Origin: Ruminococcaceae bacterium UBA7212
GTDB lineage: Bacteria; Bacillota; Clostridia; Oscillospirales; Acutalibacteraceae
Length of the DNA: 35,304 nucleotides
Direction of reading: 5' to 3'
NCBI GenBank assembly: GCA_002490525.1
Contig: DKUE01000040.1
Coordinates: 1 to 35,304, forward strand
This document shows, in pieces, positions 23,335-31,419 of this stretch (position 1 is its first letter; each line of letters starts with the position of its first letter). The position numbers and the translations under genes were made by a program. The notes beneath the pieces were generated by a model that saw only the letters and a program-made list of their open reading frames with translations, did no database searches and was not told the origin of the DNA.

Positions 23335-24696
23335 ATGTCCACAATCGCAGCGATTTCTACGGCACAGGCGGCAGGCGGCATCGGAATTGTCCGAATTTCG
23401 GGCGAAAACGCCCTGTCTGTAGCCAATCAGATTTTTAAAACGGTATCAGGCGTAAATCTGCAAACACTGAGTGGCTACAGAGCCGCGTTTGGACACGTAA
23501 TTTCAGACGGAAAGCCCATTGACGAGGGGATTGCAACTGTTTTTCGCGCACCGAAAAGCTATACGGGGGAAGATGTTGTGGAAATTTCCTGTCACGGCGG
23601 ACTGTATATAACAAAACAGGTTTTGCGTGCGGCACTGCAAAACGGCGCGCGTCCTGCAGAGGCGGGGGAATTTACCAAACGCGCTTTTCTCAACGGCAAG
23701 CTGGATTTGGCGAAGGCAGAAGCGGTTATGCAGTTAATATCCGCACAGGGCGCCCAGTCGAGCGCCGCCGCACTCGGCGTATTGGAAGGTTCTCTTTCCC
23801 GTGAAATCGCCGCTGTCTCCGGCCGCTTGAAATCTGTCTGCGCGGCACTGGCGGCATGGGTGGATTATCCGGATGAAGAAATTGACGACCTTTCCGATGA
23901 TACCCTTCAGAAAACGCTTTCCTTTTCTGTTTCGGTTCTGCAAAAATTACTTACGCGGTTTGACAGCGGACAGGCAGTGCTTTCCGGTGTGGATACCGCC
24001 ATCGTCGGCAAACCGAACGTGGGAAAATCCACTTTAATGAACCGATTTGTCGGCACGGAAAAATCCATTGTGACGGAGATTGCGGGGACAACGCGTGATA
24101 TTGTGGAGGAAACGGTGACAGCCGGAAACGTGGTTTTGCGTCTTTCGGACACCGCAGGTCTGCATGAAACAGGGGACGCCGTAGAAAAAATCGGCGTGGC
24201 GCGTGCACGTAAAAAAGTGGAAAATGCCGTGTTGATATTGGCGGTTTTTGACGGTGCGGTTCCACTTACGAAAGAGGATGAAGACTTAATTTCTCTTTGC
24301 GCAGGCAAAAAAGCAGTTGCCGTAGTCAATAAAACAGATAAGGGTTTGGTCTGGGATAAAGAAATATTGGACAATGTGTTCAATAATGTGGTTTGTATTT
24401 CTGCAAAAGAGAATCAAGGGATGGCGGAATTGGAATCGGCAGTGGAAGAAATCTTAGGTACGGCTGATTTTGATCCATCGGCGGCAACACTGATGAATGA
24501 AAGGCAGTTTTCCTGCTGTACAGCGGCGCTTGAGAATCTGTTGGAGGCAAAATCCGCTTTTGAGAGCGGCATGACGCGTGATGCGATAGAAGTCAGTTTG
24601 GATGCGGCAATTGAGAACCTGGACGCTTTGACAGGTGCGCGTGCTACAGAATCCGTGGTGAATGAAATTTTCGCACAATTCTGTGTCGGCAAATAG
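23335..24696 (+). CDS. mnmE: tRNA-modification GTPase MnmE
   Basis: The protein (453 aa) with MnmG makes the 5-carboxymethylaminomethyl group on wobble U34. The N-terminal folate-binding domain covers about 1-118 (MSTIAAISTAQAAGGIGIVRI start, SCHGG at 85-89). The G domain has G1 GKPNVGKS (225-232), G2 AGTTRD (250-255), G3 DTAGL and G4 NKTD. The C-terminal helical part ends in FCVGK with C450, the family CxGK tail. The start at 23335 follows AATGAGG. It is separated from jag by a terminator and from mnmG by repeats. Confidence 0.97.
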   Translation: MSTIAAISTAQAAGGIGIVRISGENALSVANQIFKTVSGVNLQTLSGYRAAFGHVISDGKPIDEGIATVFRAPKSYTGEDVVEISCHGGLYITKQVLRAALQNGARPAEAGEFTKRAFLNGKLDLAKAEAVMQLISAQGAQSSAAALGVLEGSLSREIAAVSGRLKSVCAALAAWVDYPDEEIDDLSDDTLQKTLSFSVSVLQKLLTRFDSGQAVLSGVDTAIVGKPNVGKSTLMNRFVGTEKSIVTEIAGTTRDIVEETVTAGNVVLRLSDTAGLHETGDAVEKIGVARARKKVENAVLILAVFDGAVPLTKEDEDLISLCAGKKAVAVVNKTDKGLVWDKEILDNVFNNVVCISAKENQGMAELESAVEEILGTADFDPSAATLMNERQFSCCTAALENLLEAKSAFESGMTRDAIEVSLDAAIENLDALTGARATESVVNEIFAQFCVGK

Positions 24697-24699
24697 TGA

Positions 24700-24885
24700 T
24701 TTCGTACCCACTTTGCTGAAACAGGTACCCTTTTCGCTCGAAGCCGTTTTTTGTTTCGTACCTATTTCGCTGAAACGGGAGCTTTTTGTACTCGGTATCC
24801 AACCTTGCTCGCAGTCGGTCTGCTCAAGTTCGTGCCGTGGGAGATTCTTCGCTTCGTTCAGAATAACAGGTTTGTACAAACCCAC
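24700..24885 (+). repeat. Interspersed repeat cluster between mnmE and mnmG
   Basis: Box 24700-24746, box 24754-24800 and the tail 24801-24885 (with GCAGTCGGTCTGCTCAAGTT and GATTCTTCGCTTCGTTCAGA) repeat the layout at 6546-6735. Orientation is plus, opposite to the usual relation to the next gene. The remaining part of the 24697-25011 gap (24886-25011) shows no gene and no clear promoter. Confidence 0.8.
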
Positions 24886-25011
24886 AGGGGCGGCGTCTAC
24901 ACACGCGCAGACGGATAAGTTTCAGCAATCCCGTAGGGGCAAACAATTTTTGCGTGCTTTTGCACCGCATATATCGCGTATCTTTTAATTTTTCTATCCT
25001 TTGGTGATTTT

Positions 25012-26883
25012 ATGGAATATTTTGCAAAACAATATGATGTGGCTGTAATCGGCGCAGGGCATGCGGGTATTGAGGCAGGTCTTGCCGCCGCCCGCTTGGG
25101 ATGTTCGGTAATTGTGTTTACCATCAATTTGGATTGGATCGGAAACATGCCGTGTAATCCGTCTATCGGCGGCACCTCGAAAGGACACCTTGTCCGCGAA
25201 ATTGACGCGCTCGGCGGCGAAATGGGAAAAGCGGCAGATAAAACGGAAATACAGTCGCGCATGCTTAACCGCGGAAAGGGACCTGCGGTGCACTCCCTGC
25301 GTGCGCAGATTGACCGCCGAGAATACTCTAAATATATGAAGCATATTCTCGAATTACAGGAAAACCTGGACGTCAAGCAGGCAGAGGTTGTCGACCTTTT
25401 TAAAAACACAGACGGTCTTTGGGCACTGAAAACCAAACTGGAAGCAATTTATACTGCAAAAACCGTTGTGCTTGCAACAGGGACATTTCTCGGCGGACGT
25501 GTGTATATCGGCGATGTTTCCTATGAAAGCGGCCCCGACGGCATGTTCCCCGCAACGGCGCTTTCCGAGGCGCTTTACCGATTACAGATTCCGCTGCGCC
25601 GTTTTAAAACGGGAACCCCCTCGCGCATCAACCGCCGCAGTGTGGATTTTTCCGTTCTGGAGATGCAGGAGGGCGATGAAAATACCGTGCCGTTTTCTTT
25701 TGATACGGATACGCCGCCCGAGAACAAGGCGGAATGCTATATTGCGTATACAAATGAGGCAACCAAGCGTGTGATTTTAGAGAACATTCACACCTCGCCC
25801 TTATACAGCGGAAAAATTCACGGTGTCGGACCGCGCTACTGCCCGAGCTTCGAAGATAAAATCATGCGTTTTCCCGACAAGGAACGTCACCAATTGTTTG
25901 TGGAACCTTGCGGACTGGACACCGAGGAGTTATATTTACAGGGAATGTCCTCTTCCTTGCCTGAAAGCGTGCAGCTGCAATTTTTGCGCACAATTCAGGG
26001 CTTAGAGAAGGTAGAGGTGATGCGTACCGCCTATGCGATTGAATATGACTGTGTTGACCCGCTGGCATTAAAGCCGTCCTTGGAATTTTTGGATTTAGAG
26101 GGTTTGTTCGGCGCAGGACAGTTTAACGGTTCCTCAGGCTATGAAGAGGCGGCGGCACAGGGTTTGATTGCGGGTATAAATGCGGCGCGGAAGGTGCAGG
26201 GAAAACCGCCGTTTATATTGGACCGTGCGTCTTCTTACATCGGAACCCTGATTGATGATTTAGTGACAAAGGGTTGTTCCGACCCTTACCGTATGATGAC
26301 CTCGCGTTCGGAATACCGCCTTTTACTGCGGCAGGATAATGCCGATTTGCGCCTGACGCCGTTCGGCAGGGAAATCGGATTGGTATCCGAAGAAAAATAT
26401 GCCCGTTTTGAGACAAAAAAGGCGCAGATTGCGGCAGAGCGTAAGCGGGTTGAGGAGACTTCCGTTCCGCTGACGGAAGCGTTGCAAGACCTGCTTGTTT
26501 CACGTGAAACATCTCCGCTGAAGACAGGGACAAAGCTGGTGGAACTGTTGCGCCGCCCGCAATTGGATTATAATTTGCTTGCTCCTTTTGACCCGAACCG
26601 ACCGAATTTGCCTCGCGAAGTGTTTGAACAGGTGGAAATCGAATTAAAATATGAAGGATACATTCGCCGCCAGCAGGCGCAGATTCGTGAAATGCGCCGC
26701 TTGGAGTGCAAACAAATCCCCGAAACGGTAGAATACAGTACCATGGAGGGTCTGCGGCTCGAGGCACGCGAAAAGCTTGCCAAAATCCGTCCGCAAAATG
26801 TCGGACAGGCTTCACGCATCAGCGGTGTTTCGCCTGCGGACGTTTCCGTTTTGCTGATTTACCTTGCAAAGGAGGGGATTTGA
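25012..26883 (+). CDS. mnmG: tRNA uridine 5-carboxymethylaminomethyl modification enzyme MnmG (GidA)
   Basis: This FAD enzyme (623 aa) is the partner of MnmE in U34 modification. The dinucleotide-binding motif is GAGHAGIEAGLAAARLG (14-30). Family blocks are NPSIGGTSKGHLVREIDALG (49-68), FKTGTPSRI, GPRYCPSFEDKI and GLFGAGQFNGSSGYEEAAAQ. The length is standard. The start at 25012 has only a weak GGTGAT upstream. A perfect parS site lies inside the coding sequence near residue 496-500 (SRET), placed so that the palindrome is translated. The rsmG start overlaps its stop by one base. Confidence 0.97.
   Translation: MEYFAKQYDVAVIGAGHAGIEAGLAAARLGCSVIVFTINLDWIGNMPCNPSIGGTSKGHLVREIDALGGEMGKAADKTEIQSRMLNRGKGPAVHSLRAQIDRREYSKYMKHILELQENLDVKQAEVVDLFKNTDGLWALKTKLEAIYTAKTVVLATGTFLGGRVYIGDVSYESGPDGMFPATALSEALYRLQIPLRRFKTGTPSRINRRSVDFSVLEMQEGDENTVPFSFDTDTPPENKAECYIAYTNEATKRVILENIHTSPLYSGKIHGVGPRYCPSFEDKIMRFPDKERHQLFVEPCGLDTEELYLQGMSSSLPESVQLQFLRTIQGLEKVEVMRTAYAIEYDCVDPLALKPSLEFLDLEGLFGAGQFNGSSGYEEAAAQGLIAGINAARKVQGKPPFILDRASSYIGTLIDDLVTKGCSDPYRMMTSRSEYRLLLRQDNADLRLTPFGREIGLVSEEKYARFETKKAQIAAERKRVEETSVPLTEALQDLLVSRETSPLKTGTKLVELLRRPQLDYNLLAPFDPNRPNLPREVFEQVEIELKYEGYIRRQQAQIREMRRLECKQIPETVEYSTMEGLRLEAREKLAKIRPQNVGQASRISGVSPADVSVLLIYLAKEGI
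26496..26511. promoter_or_regulatory. parS centromere site (perfect)
   Basis: TGTTTCACGTGAAACA matches the bacterial parS consensus at all 16 positions. It lies inside mnmG, about 6.4 kb from the dnaA-rpmH gap and 4 kb from parB. ParB spreads from such sites and loads SMC. Confidence 0.95.
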
Positions 26884-27596
26884 TGCTGAACCGTGTGCTT
26901 TTGGAACAGACCCTCGCTCCTTTCGGCGTAGCGGCGGATGGGGCGGCATTTGCCCGCTTGGATACCTATGCGGAATTGCTTACCGAAACAAACAGGCAGT
27001 TTAACCTGACGGCGATTACCGAACCCGATGCAATGACGGTCAAGCATTTTGCCGACTGCCTTTCACTGTTTGGCTTTGTCGATTTTCCCGAGCATGCCAA
27101 AGTCATAGACGTTGGGACAGGTGCGGGATTCCCCGGACTTGTGCTCAAGCTGTACAGACCGGACTTGCAGGTAACCTTTTTAGACAGCACCAAAAAGAAG
27201 CTCGGTTTCATTGAAAGTGTGCTTTCTGCGGTTGGTCTGCAGGGGGAGACAGTGCATCTGCGTGCAGAAGAGGCGGGAAACAAGCCGCAATACCGCGAAC
27301 AGTTTGATTTTGCAACGGCACGCGCTGTATCGGATTTACAGCACCTGGCAGAGTATTGTCTGCCGTTTGTAAAGAAAAACGGCTTGTTTTTGTCTATGAA
27401 ATCTGTGGCAGCGGATGAAGAAATTCAATCGGCAAACCGCGCATTGCATCTACTCGGCGGAAAAATTGAGCAGGATAAACAGTTCCTTTTGGTCGAAAAT
27501 ATGCCGCGCCGTTTGCTTTTTGTGCGGAAAATATCGCAAACCCCGTCAAAATATCCGCGTCCGTCTGCAAAAATCGCCAAAAATCCGTTAAAATAA
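26883..27596 (+). CDS. rsmG: 16S rRNA (guanine-N7) methyltransferase RsmG (GidB)
   Basis: This SAM-dependent enzyme (237 aa) methylates N7 of G527 in 16S rRNA. The SAM motif is VIDVGTGAGFPGLVLKL (74-90), and RQFNLTAITEPDAMTVKHFA (38-57) and FLDSTKKKLGFI are typical. The start at 26883 overlaps the mnmG stop (TGATG) and follows AAAGGAGGGG. The frame is open further upstream inside mnmG, but that part is rejected. The C-terminus has a Lys/Pro-rich extension (SKYPRPSAKIAKNPLK). A long-loop terminator follows. Confidence 0.96.
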   Translation: MLNRVLLEQTLAPFGVAADGAAFARLDTYAELLTETNRQFNLTAITEPDAMTVKHFADCLSLFGFVDFPEHAKVIDVGTGAGFPGLVLKLYRPDLQVTFLDSTKKKLGFIESVLSAVGLQGETVHLRAEEAGNKPQYREQFDFATARAVSDLQHLAEYCLPFVKKNGLFLSMKSVAADEEIQSANRALHLLGGKIEQDKQFLLVENMPRRLLFVRKISQTPSKYPRPSAKIAKNPLK

Positions 27597-27597
27597 T

Positions 27598-27646
27598 AGA
27601 AAAAGCGGCGGAAACAGCGCCGAAACAGGCGAACGCTTTTTCTTTA
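27598..27646 (+). terminator. Probable terminator after rsmG
   Basis: AGAAAAAGCG (27598-27607) pairs with CGCTTTTTCT (27634-27643), with a 26-base GC-rich loop that can form an inner pairing, and TTTCTTT at the end. It closes the mnmG-rsmG unit and abuts the noc promoter. Confidence 0.6.
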
Positions 27647-27672
27647 CAAAGCTTTCCTCCGTGTGCTATGCT
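27643..27672 (+). promoter_or_regulatory. noc promoter
   Basis: TTTACA (27643-27648), 18 bases, then TATGCT (27667-27672) with TGC before it as an extended -10. The sequence around the -10 (GTGCTATGCT) is nearly the same as at the parA promoter (GTGCTATACT, 28891-28900). Confidence 0.55.
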
Positions 27673-27683
27673 AGTGTCAGTGA

Positions 27684-27706
27684 TTCGGACAAGCCTCTTG
27701 TTCGAA
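27684..27706 (+). promoter_or_regulatory. Hairpin in the noc leader
   Basis: TTCGGACAAG CCT CTTGTTCGAA is a 10-bp stem with one G-U pair between the noc promoter and its ribosome binding site. No T-run follows, so it is not a terminator. Confidence 0.45.
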
Positions 27707-27737
27707 CCGACATAGGCTATTCAGCGGAGGTTTTTTG

Positions 27738-28571
27738 ATGCGTACACCGAAAATAAAAAGCACGGGACAGATTTTTTTGATTCCGCAGGAACAAATTGTG
27801 CCGAATCCCAACCAGCCCCGCAAGCGGTTTGATTATGACGAGCTGGAGGGCCTGGCGCAAAGCATTCGTCAAAACGGGATTTTACAGCCGATTACTGTCC
27901 GCCAAAAAGACGACGGTTCGTTCGAATTGGTTTCGGGCGAACGCAGACTCCGCGCGGCACGGTTGGTGGGTCTGACAAAGGTGCCTGCCATTGTTACCGA
28001 AATCGACCATAAAAATTCTGCGGTGTTTTCTTTAATTGAAAATTTGCAGCGCCAGGATTTAGACTTTTTTGAAGAGGCGGAAGCGATTGACCGCTTACTG
28101 ACGGAATACGGCATGGGGCGGGACGAGCTTTGTTCGAAGCTCGGCAAGGCGCGCTCAACCCTTTCCAATAAACTGCGGCTTTTACAGCTGCCGGAAGAAA
28201 TGCGGTATCGGATTGCACGTGCGGGGCTTACCGAGCGTCATGCCCGTGCACTGCTGCTTTTGGAGGATGATGAGCGCCGCGCCCGCGCGCTGGGCATCAT
28301 CATAGACCGCCGCTTAAATGTATCGGAGAGCGAACGGCTGATTGAGCAAATGCTTTCCAAAGAAGGCAAAACCCGCAACAACTTCCGCGGAATTCGGGAT
28401 GTACGCGTATTCATCAATACACTGAATCATGCGGTTGACGCCATCCGCCGCGCGGGTGTAGATGCGGACGCCGCCAAAAGCGAGACCCCGGAATATATTG
28501 AATATGTTGTGCGGATTCCGAAGCTGGAACAGCTCAAACTGCCTTTGCCGACAGACGTAGAGGCTGTTTAA
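27738..28571 (+). CDS. noc: Noc-like ParB/Spo0J-family CTPase
   Basis: The protein has 277 aa. ParB N-terminal domain marks are the CTP-binding GERRLRA (67-73) and ENLQRQ (101-106), the arginine patch QPRKRF and a helix-turn-helix at about 128-148 (RDELCSKLGKARSTLSNKLR). The C-terminus (RDVRVFINTLNHAVDAIRRA to YVVRIPK) resembles the end of B. subtilis Noc, and the order rsmG-noc-parA-parB is the same, so nucleoid occlusion is the likely role. The N-terminal amphipathic membrane helix of Bacillus Noc (before the LIPQEQI strand) is absent. ATG 27738 (GGAGG at 27726-27730) is preferred over the in-frame TTG at 27735. Confidence 0.85.
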   Translation: MRTPKIKSTGQIFLIPQEQIVPNPNQPRKRFDYDELEGLAQSIRQNGILQPITVRQKDDGSFELVSGERRLRAARLVGLTKVPAIVTEIDHKNSAVFSLIENLQRQDLDFFEEAEAIDRLLTEYGMGRDELCSKLGKARSTLSNKLRLLQLPEEMRYRIARAGLTERHARALLLLEDDERRARALGIIIDRRLNVSESERLIEQMLSKEGKTRNNFRGIRDVRVFINTLNHAVDAIRRAGVDADAAKSETPEYIEYVVRIPKLEQLKLPLPTDVEAV

Positions 28572-28651
28572 TCCGCGTCGCGCAGAATGGCGGTTTTAGA
28601 TTGTACTGCCTTTGTGAAATTCCTTATCCCGCAGTATGCGGATTTCCACTG

Positions 28652-28695
28652 TAAAACGTGGGCGGCGGCCACCCCTGCTGCCGACCCGTTTTAAA
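28652..28695 (+). terminator. Possible terminator after noc
   Basis: AAAACG(T)GGGCGGC pairs imperfectly with GCCGACCCGTTTT, followed by AAATAT. The stem has a bulge and the T-run is only four bases, so it is weak. Confidence 0.4.
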
Positions 28696-28731
28696 TATCC
28701 ATATCCTTCTCTTTCACACCCCACATCCACA

Positions 28732-28771
28732 GCGAAACAGCGATTGGGCTACGGCCCGGTCGCTGTTTCGC
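28732..28771. other. Strong inverted repeat in the noc-parA gap
   Basis: GCGAAACAGCGA (28732-28743) pairs perfectly over 12 bases with TCGCTGTTTCGC (28760-28771), with an inner GGGC/GCCC pairing in the loop. There is no T-run. It lies 38 bp from the parS-like site at 28810. The rest of the 28572-29053 gap holds no convincing gene. Confidence 0.6.
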
Positions 28772-28809
28772 GTTCCCGAAAAAACGCTGCGCACGCACTT
28801 GCCGTCAGA

Positions 28810-28825
28810 TGTTTCACGTGGAACA
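28810..28825. promoter_or_regulatory. parS site with one mismatch
   Basis: TGTTTCACGTGGAACA differs from the parS consensus at one of 16 positions (A to G in the right arm). It lies 70 bp before the parA -10 sequence, so ParB bound here could also repress parA. Confidence 0.88.
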
Positions 28826-28894
28826 TGCTGTCTTTCTATAAAGCGGATACCAATACTTTTTGAAAAAATACTTTCTTTTTGGCAGAGGTTGTGC

Positions 28895-28900
28895 TATACT
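28895..28900 (+). promoter_or_regulatory. parA promoter -10 (extended)
   Basis: TATACT preceded by TGC, in the context GTGCTATACT shared with the noc promoter. No good -35 lies 17 bases upstream. The parS-like site at 28810 is close enough for ParB to interfere. Confidence 0.5.
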
Positions 28901-29053
28901 TTTTACAGTTTGAAAACCCATAAGGAGATAACGGATTCGCACCTGAAAATGCGTGCTTTTTCCGCCCGCGCGTTGCGACGGAAGCAGAAGGCTTTTCGGG
29001 CGTTTTATTCTAAACGGGTTTCAGCCTATTATAGAATTTGGAGTGCACGGGGT

Positions 29054-29818
29054 ATGGCAAAAACCGTTTCAATTATAAATCAAAAAGGCGGCGTTGGGAA
29101 AACCACGACTGCCGTCAATCTTTCCGCCGCTGTCGGCGCGCTCGGCAAGCGCGTGCTGATTTGCGATATTGACCCGCAGGGGAATACAACCAGCGGATAC
29201 GGCATCAACAAACGCGCAATAAAAACGGCGGCATATGATGTGCTGATTAACAATGAACCTGCCGCAGAAGCAATTTTACATACGAAATTTAAAAATGTGG
29301 ATATTATGCCGTCGGATATCAATCTTGCGGGCGCAGAGGTCGAAATGATTGCGCTGGAGCACCGCGAAAGCCGATTGAAATCCGCGCTGGCAAGCGTTTG
29401 GGACCGATACGACTATGTATTTTTGGACTGTCCGCCCTCTTTAGGGCTGATTACCATCAATGCACTTTGCGCAAGCGATACCTTTTTGGTGCCGATTCAG
29501 TGCGAGTATTATGCCTTGGAGGGCTTGGCACAGCTGATGACCACTGTGCGGCAGATTAAGCGGCTTTACAATCCGCATATTGAACTGGAAGGCGTCCTTT
29601 TAACCATGTATGACGGTCGCTTGAACCTAACTGCGCAGGTGGTGGAAGAGGTCAAAAAATTCTTCCCGAAAAAGGTTTACAGCACAACGATTCCGCGCAA
29701 TGTACGCCTGTCCGAGGCGCCGAGCTTCGGCGAGCCGGTGATGTATTACGACCGAAATTCCAAAGGTGCACAGGCCTATGCGGTGTTTGCAGAGGAGTTT
29801 TTAAAGAAACAACGGTGA
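29054..29818 (+). CDS. parA: Chromosome partitioning ATPase ParA (Soj)
   Basis: This deviant-Walker ATPase (254 aa) binds DNA non-specifically as an ATP dimer and in B. subtilis also controls DnaA. The motif KGGVGKTT is at 11-18, DIDPQGNTTSGYG follows at about 39-51 and DCPPSLG is the Walker B block; ending PRNVRLSEAPSFGEPVMYYD is typical of Soj. The start at 29054 gives the family N-terminus MAKTVSIINQ, with GGAG 10 bases upstream. The frame stays open upstream, including an in-frame ATG at 28949 that would add 35 Arg/Lys-rich residues; this extension lacks a well-placed ribosome binding site. Confidence 0.95.
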   Translation: MAKTVSIINQKGGVGKTTTAVNLSAAVGALGKRVLICDIDPQGNTTSGYGINKRAIKTAAYDVLINNEPAAEAILHTKFKNVDIMPSDINLAGAEVEMIALEHRESRLKSALASVWDRYDYVFLDCPPSLGLITINALCASDTFLVPIQCEYYALEGLAQLMTTVRQIKRLYNPHIELEGVLLTMYDGRLNLTAQVVEEVKKFFPKKVYSTTIPRNVRLSEAPSFGEPVMYYDRNSKGAQAYAVFAEEFLKKQR

Positions 29819-29823
29819 TAAAA

Positions 29824-30438
29824 ATGAATCAAAAATTAAAAACAGGCATCAGTATGCTTTTGTTTTGTACGCTTTGTTTATCGGCGTTTGCCGGTTGCGG
29901 ACGGCGGCAGTTTGTAAAGGTGGACAATCCGTCGGATATATCCGACGCGGCAACAGACATGACCGAACCGCAGACAGATGCCGCACAGAATGTGTTTACC
30001 TTTGCGGCGAATATCCAAATGGGGATGAGCATTGCCGAGGTGCAGGCGGCATGCGGGCAGGTCAATGAGGTTTCTGTGGGTAATGACCGCAAAAGCACGT
30101 CCAACAGCTTTTACGGTATATTTTTAAATTACGCAACGGAAAAATCCGTTATTTTTATGTTTGACGTGCAGACAGAGAAACTGGAGCAACTGCAGTTCCG
30201 CGGCAGTACTGAAACGGATGGTCTAAACACCGCCGATGCGGTTGCACTGTTTGACGAACGCTACGGAAAGCAGGCAATTTATAAGGGTCATTACCGCAAC
30301 CATGTCTGGAAGTCCGACAATGTGTATATTATTCTGTCGGAGGTTGATATCGACAATTATGCGGTCACCTACAACGAAGAAACGTATTTTGAACAGAATT
30401 ATAAGGAAGAAGCCGATGCTTACCGTTCGGCGAGATAA
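29824..30438 (+). CDS. Lipoprotein of unknown function between parA and parB
   Basis: The protein (204 aa) has a lipoprotein signal: basic MNQKLK, a hydrophobic stretch 8-20 and a lipobox ending AFAGC with C25. A polar Asp/Thr linker (34-55) follows, and then a domain from about 60 (ANIQMGMSIAEVQAACGQVN) whose GMSxxEVxxxxG start resembles BamE/BLIP-like alpha-beta domains; this is an inference from pattern only. It begins 5 bases after the parA stop and ends 14 bases before parB, so it is in the same operon. An in-frame GTG at 29815 overlaps parA. No role in partitioning is known to me. Confidence 0.8.
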   Translation: MNQKLKTGISMLLFCTLCLSAFAGCGRRQFVKVDNPSDISDAATDMTEPQTDAAQNVFTFAANIQMGMSIAEVQAACGQVNEVSVGNDRKSTSNSFYGIFLNYATEKSVIFMFDVQTEKLEQLQFRGSTETDGLNTADAVALFDERYGKQAIYKGHYRNHVWKSDNVYIILSEVDIDNYAVTYNEETYFEQNYKEEADAYRSAR

Positions 30439-30452
30439 GGGGATTTTGGAGT

Positions 30453-31307
30453 ATGGCAAAAGCGAAAAAAGGCGGGCTCGGCAAGGGCGTTGACGCACTC
30501 TTTTTTGACAACGCAGTGGAGGAAAATGCGGTAAAGCTTTCGGTGGACGAAATCGAACCGAACCGAGACCAGCCGCGTAAAACCTTCGATGCCGCGGCAC
30601 TCGCGGAGCTTTCCGACAGTATTCGGGAGCACGGGATTATTCAGCCGCTGTTGGTACGTCCGATGGCGGACGGCAGTTATCGGTTGGTAGCAGGGGAACG
30701 GCGGTATCGCGCCGCGCGCATGGCGGGCCTTACGGAAGTGCCTGTAACCGTGCGCGAAATGAGCGATGAGGAAGAAAGCGTTTTTGCGCTGATTGAAAAT
30801 TTACAGCGTGAGGATTTAAATGCGATTGAAGAGGCCGAAGGCTTAAAACAGCTGATAGATGCCTTTGGACTGACACAGGAGCAGGCGGCTGCGCGCGTGG
30901 GGAAAAGCCGTACGGCGGTAACCAATGCACTGCGTCTTTTGAATTTACCGGAAGATATTACGGCGCTTGTCAAGGAAGGCAAGGTTTCTATGGGGCATGC
31001 ACGGGCACTGCTTTCCGTAGAAGACGCGGCGGAGCTTTCGCGTATTGCGGATTTGATTGTGAAGAACGGGATTTCCGTCCGCGAGACCGAGCGGTTGTGC
31101 AAACGCTCGGGGAAAGCCGAAAAGGCAGCTGTAAAACGTCCGAAAGGCCGTGACCGTTTTTATGACGAAGTGGAGCTGGCGCTGAGTGAAGCGATGGGCA
31201 GAAAAGTAAAGGTATATACGGAAAAGGGCGGCAGAGGCACGCTGGAAATCGAATTTTTCGGAACTGAGGATTTGAAAAAGCTGGCACAGGAGTTTCAAGA
31301 GGATTAA
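30453..31307 (+). CDS. parB: Chromosome partitioning protein ParB (Spo0J)
   Basis: This CTP-dependent DNA clamp (284 aa) loads at parS and recruits SMC. The N-terminal ParA-stimulating motif GLGKGVDALF (8-17) distinguishes it from the Noc-like paralogue. The CTP-binding GERRYRA (81-87) and ENLQRE (115-120), the helix-turn-helix at about 143-163 and the C-terminal dimerisation region (230-284) are all present. The start at 30453 follows TTTTGGAG. It is the third gene of parA-lipoprotein-parB. Its sites are the two parS copies at 26496 and 28810. Confidence 0.96.
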   Translation: MAKAKKGGLGKGVDALFFDNAVEENAVKLSVDEIEPNRDQPRKTFDAAALAELSDSIREHGIIQPLLVRPMADGSYRLVAGERRYRAARMAGLTEVPVTVREMSDEEESVFALIENLQREDLNAIEEAEGLKQLIDAFGLTQEQAAARVGKSRTAVTNALRLLNLPEDITALVKEGKVSMGHARALLSVEDAAELSRIADLIVKNGISVRETERLCKRSGKAEKAAVKRPKGRDRFYDEVELALSEAMGRKVKVYTEKGGRGTLEIEFFGTEDLKKLAQEFQED

Positions 31308-31419
31308 GACGGAAAAGCTGTGCAAAACGGGTGGTAACGTACAACGCATAGGGGACGTGCACCAAGCGCCTGCAGGATGCGCAATGCTCGGTCCCTACGC
31401 ATAAATTAATTGTACTCTT

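Noticed and set aside
28636..28863. 75-codon frame between noc and parA
   Set aside because: No ribosome binding site; it covers the palindrome and the parS site, so it is regulatory DNA.
28658..29053. parA frame open for 132 codons upstream of its start
   Set aside because: It runs through a perfect inverted repeat and a parS site, and the family N-terminus begins at 29054; only the last 35 codons are kept as a low-priority observation.
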